From CAZZNQ01 sp964655775 (GTDB taxonomy: Bacteria > Planctomycetota > Brocadiia > SM23-32): 13,257 nt of DNA. Below, in pieces: positions 12,079 to 13,257 of the stretch; positions within the stretch are counted from its first letter, which is position 1; each line of letters begins with the position of its first letter. The notes under the pieces were generated by a model that made no database searches, was not told where the DNA came from, and was given only the letters and a program-made list of their open reading frames with translations. The DNA lies in the NCBI GenBank assembly GCA_964655775.1, contig CAZZNQ010000105.1, forward strand, positions 1 to 13,257, given 5' to 3'. Made by a program: the position numbers and the translations under genes.

Positions 12079-13257
12079 TCATTCCCGTCCATGAACTGAG
12101 CAAGAGCCGCTTTCCGCTCTGTCGCGGTCGGGCCTGTGCCACCGCAACCCCGGGGGATGCTTCGTTGGGTGCGTCGATGGCACTCCATGCGATGGGTTGT
12201 TGGGCCAGTCGGGGGAAGGACAACAGTGCGCGTCTTCCTGACACGTGTGGTTCTTGGCGTCGTCACTGTCCTTTGCCATCCGGAGCAGCGCTCTGCCCAG
12301 CCACAGCTGCTTCTTCTTCCAGACTACTTCAACGTGTGGCGCGTGGTCGGCCCAGTCCACAATGTCACTCACAGCCTTTCGCTCTGCAGGGCACCCAGCG
12401 ACATGATATAGTTCATGGAAGATGTAGAGGGCCCGGTCATCCCTATCTGCTGCGAAGAAGTCGACAGCATCCAAATCGATGTGTTTGAACCTGCCCGTGA
12501 AAAAGCCGAAGACAGCCTGGGCATCCCGCTCGTCCAAAAAGGCCAGTTCGAGCTTCATGGACTTGTCCTGGTCAGTAAGATCCGCAAGCATGCGGCCAAG
12601 CCTTGACTGCAGGATCCCGAGATTGTGCAGAAGGTAAACCTTGTACGGGCACGCATCCGGTAGGTCGTTGGCCTTGCTGACAAGGTCAACAACCCGCTCG
12701 ATAACGGGTGGCAAACCAGCCTGGACATCTCCGAACGCCTGGGAAACGGCTGCTTTCTTCTCGTCTGTCCATGTCAGTGCCAGGAGCAGGAGACTTCCCA
12801 CAGCTGGCGAAGCGGCGCTTATCGCCGCGGCTGCAAGGCCATAGCCAAACGTCTCGCGTGGTGAGAGGCCGCGGAAGACGAGCTTCCACAGGCCGGATGG
12901 ATCCGCCCAATTTGGGCCGAAGGACACGCTGTAGCGGTTACCAGCGCGTACGATATCTTTGCTTTGGAACCGCCCGACCTGGCCGGCGTAGAGCCGGCTT
13001 GGGCTTATGAAGGTCGTAGTCAAGTCAGGCGCCTTCAACCAGGCACATCCCTGGTATTGGATGGGGTTCTCCAGTTCGCCGGTGGCCGAGAGCCGCACGC
13101 CCCAGGCGTCGTGCTCGTAGGTCTGGGCGACGTCGCCCGCCCCGTCGGTCAGCGACGTTACCGTGCCGCGGATGTCGTAGTGGAAGTCGTGCGTCTGGCC
13201 CCCCTCGGTGTAGTCCACCATGTTGGCGATGCCGGCCAGCGGCGACGGGCCGTGCGT
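12079..13257 (-). CDS. Rhs-core protein C-terminus with zincin-like toxin domain (5' end beyond right edge)
   Basis: Seen: 392 residues, open to the window edge. The first part holds Rhs-core elements (FHYDIRGTVTSLTDGAG, TYEHDAWGVRL, VGRFQSKDIVRAGNRY) and ends at ADPSGL, the usual border to a variable C-terminal toxin. The core is degenerate between these blocks. After the border come a hydrophobic stretch (TFGYGLAAAAISAASP and LLLLALTW) and a domain with IFHELYHVAG; its HExxH zinc motif is encoded at 12403-12417. A downstream DxVDWADH could supply the third ligand. Known: Rhs C-termini with HExxH are metallopeptidase-type effectors. Inference: a contact-dependent or secreted antibacterial toxin. 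The last 22 residues look out of frame; removing one G in the run at 12148-12156 would give a more protein-like end and a stop at 12066. A small GspG-like gene follows at once. Confidence 0.82.
   Translation of the reverse strand, partial: THGPSPLAGIANMVDYTEGGQTHDFHYDIRGTVTSLTDGAGDVAQTYEHDAWGVRLSATGELENPIQYQGCAWLKAPDLTTTFISPSRLYAGQVGRFQSKDIVRAGNRYSVSFGPNWADPSGLWKLVFRGLSPRETFGYGLAAAAISAASPAVGSLLLLALTWTDEKKAAVSQAFGDVQAGLPPVIERVVDLVSKANDLPDACPYKVYLLHNLGILQSRLGRMLADLTDQDKSMKLELAFLDERDAQAVFGFFTGRFKHIDLDAVDFFAADRDDRALYIFHELYHVAGCPAERKAVSDIVDWADHAPHVEVVWKKKQLWLGRALLRMAKDSDDAKNHTCQEDAHCCPSPDWPNNPSHGVPSTHPTKHPPGLRWHRPDRDRAESGSCSVHGRE

Overview
The window is a GC-rich bacterial chromosome segment. Most of it is about 70-77 % G+C where I counted single lines, falling to roughly 47-63 % in parts of the right third. 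Several traits fit a Planctomycetota-like or other deep-branching environmental Gram-negative lineage: lipoprotein-type signal peptides, an Rhs/YD-repeat protein, a long secreted phosphoesterase with C-terminal carbohydrate-binding-like domains, and GspG-like small proteins. That taxonomic guess is weak, because no RNA or other marker gene is present.

Left part (1-1549, all minus strand): the N-terminus of an M48-family metallopeptidase lipoprotein runs off the left edge. It is preceded by a 61-aa lipoprotein gene 11 nt upstream. Before that comes a rarD-type EamA permease with its own well-formed promoter.

Central operon (5397 down to 1556, minus strand): three tightly packed genes. The first encodes a radical SAM/SPASM enzyme with an N-terminal segment resembling a PqqD/RRE peptide-recognition domain. 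The second, 3 nt downstream, encodes a DUF2207-like three-helix membrane protein ending in a striking Gly-Cys-Ala tail: eight cysteines within the last 24 residues, mostly as alternating Cys-Ala. The third overlaps it by ATGA and encodes a class I SAM-dependent methyltransferase. The predicted topology puts the tail in the cytoplasm, where the enzyme works. I propose that this is a post-translational modification system in which the maturase modifies the tail of a membrane protein instead of a small RiPP precursor. It is the best candidate here for an undescribed system. A sigma70-like promoter with a perfect TTGACA drives it from a 311-bp divergent intergenic region.

Right of that region (plus strand): an ATP-grasp ligase, then an 854-aa secreted calcineurin-like phosphoesterase with an Fn3-like N-terminal domain and two C-terminal beta-rich modules.

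Right end (9648-13257, minus strand): a polymorphic-toxin-like neighbourhood. The C-terminus of an Rhs core protein carries a putative zincin toxin (HELYH). It is followed by two tandem paralogous single-helix proteins with GspG-like, DxDxDG-bearing C-terminal domains, an orphan high-GC YD-repeat fragment, and two more small membrane proteins. The alternating base composition and the orphan Rhs piece suggest cassette exchange. The small membrane proteins are immunity candidates by position only. A homopolymer near the toxin's end may hide a 1-nt frameshift.
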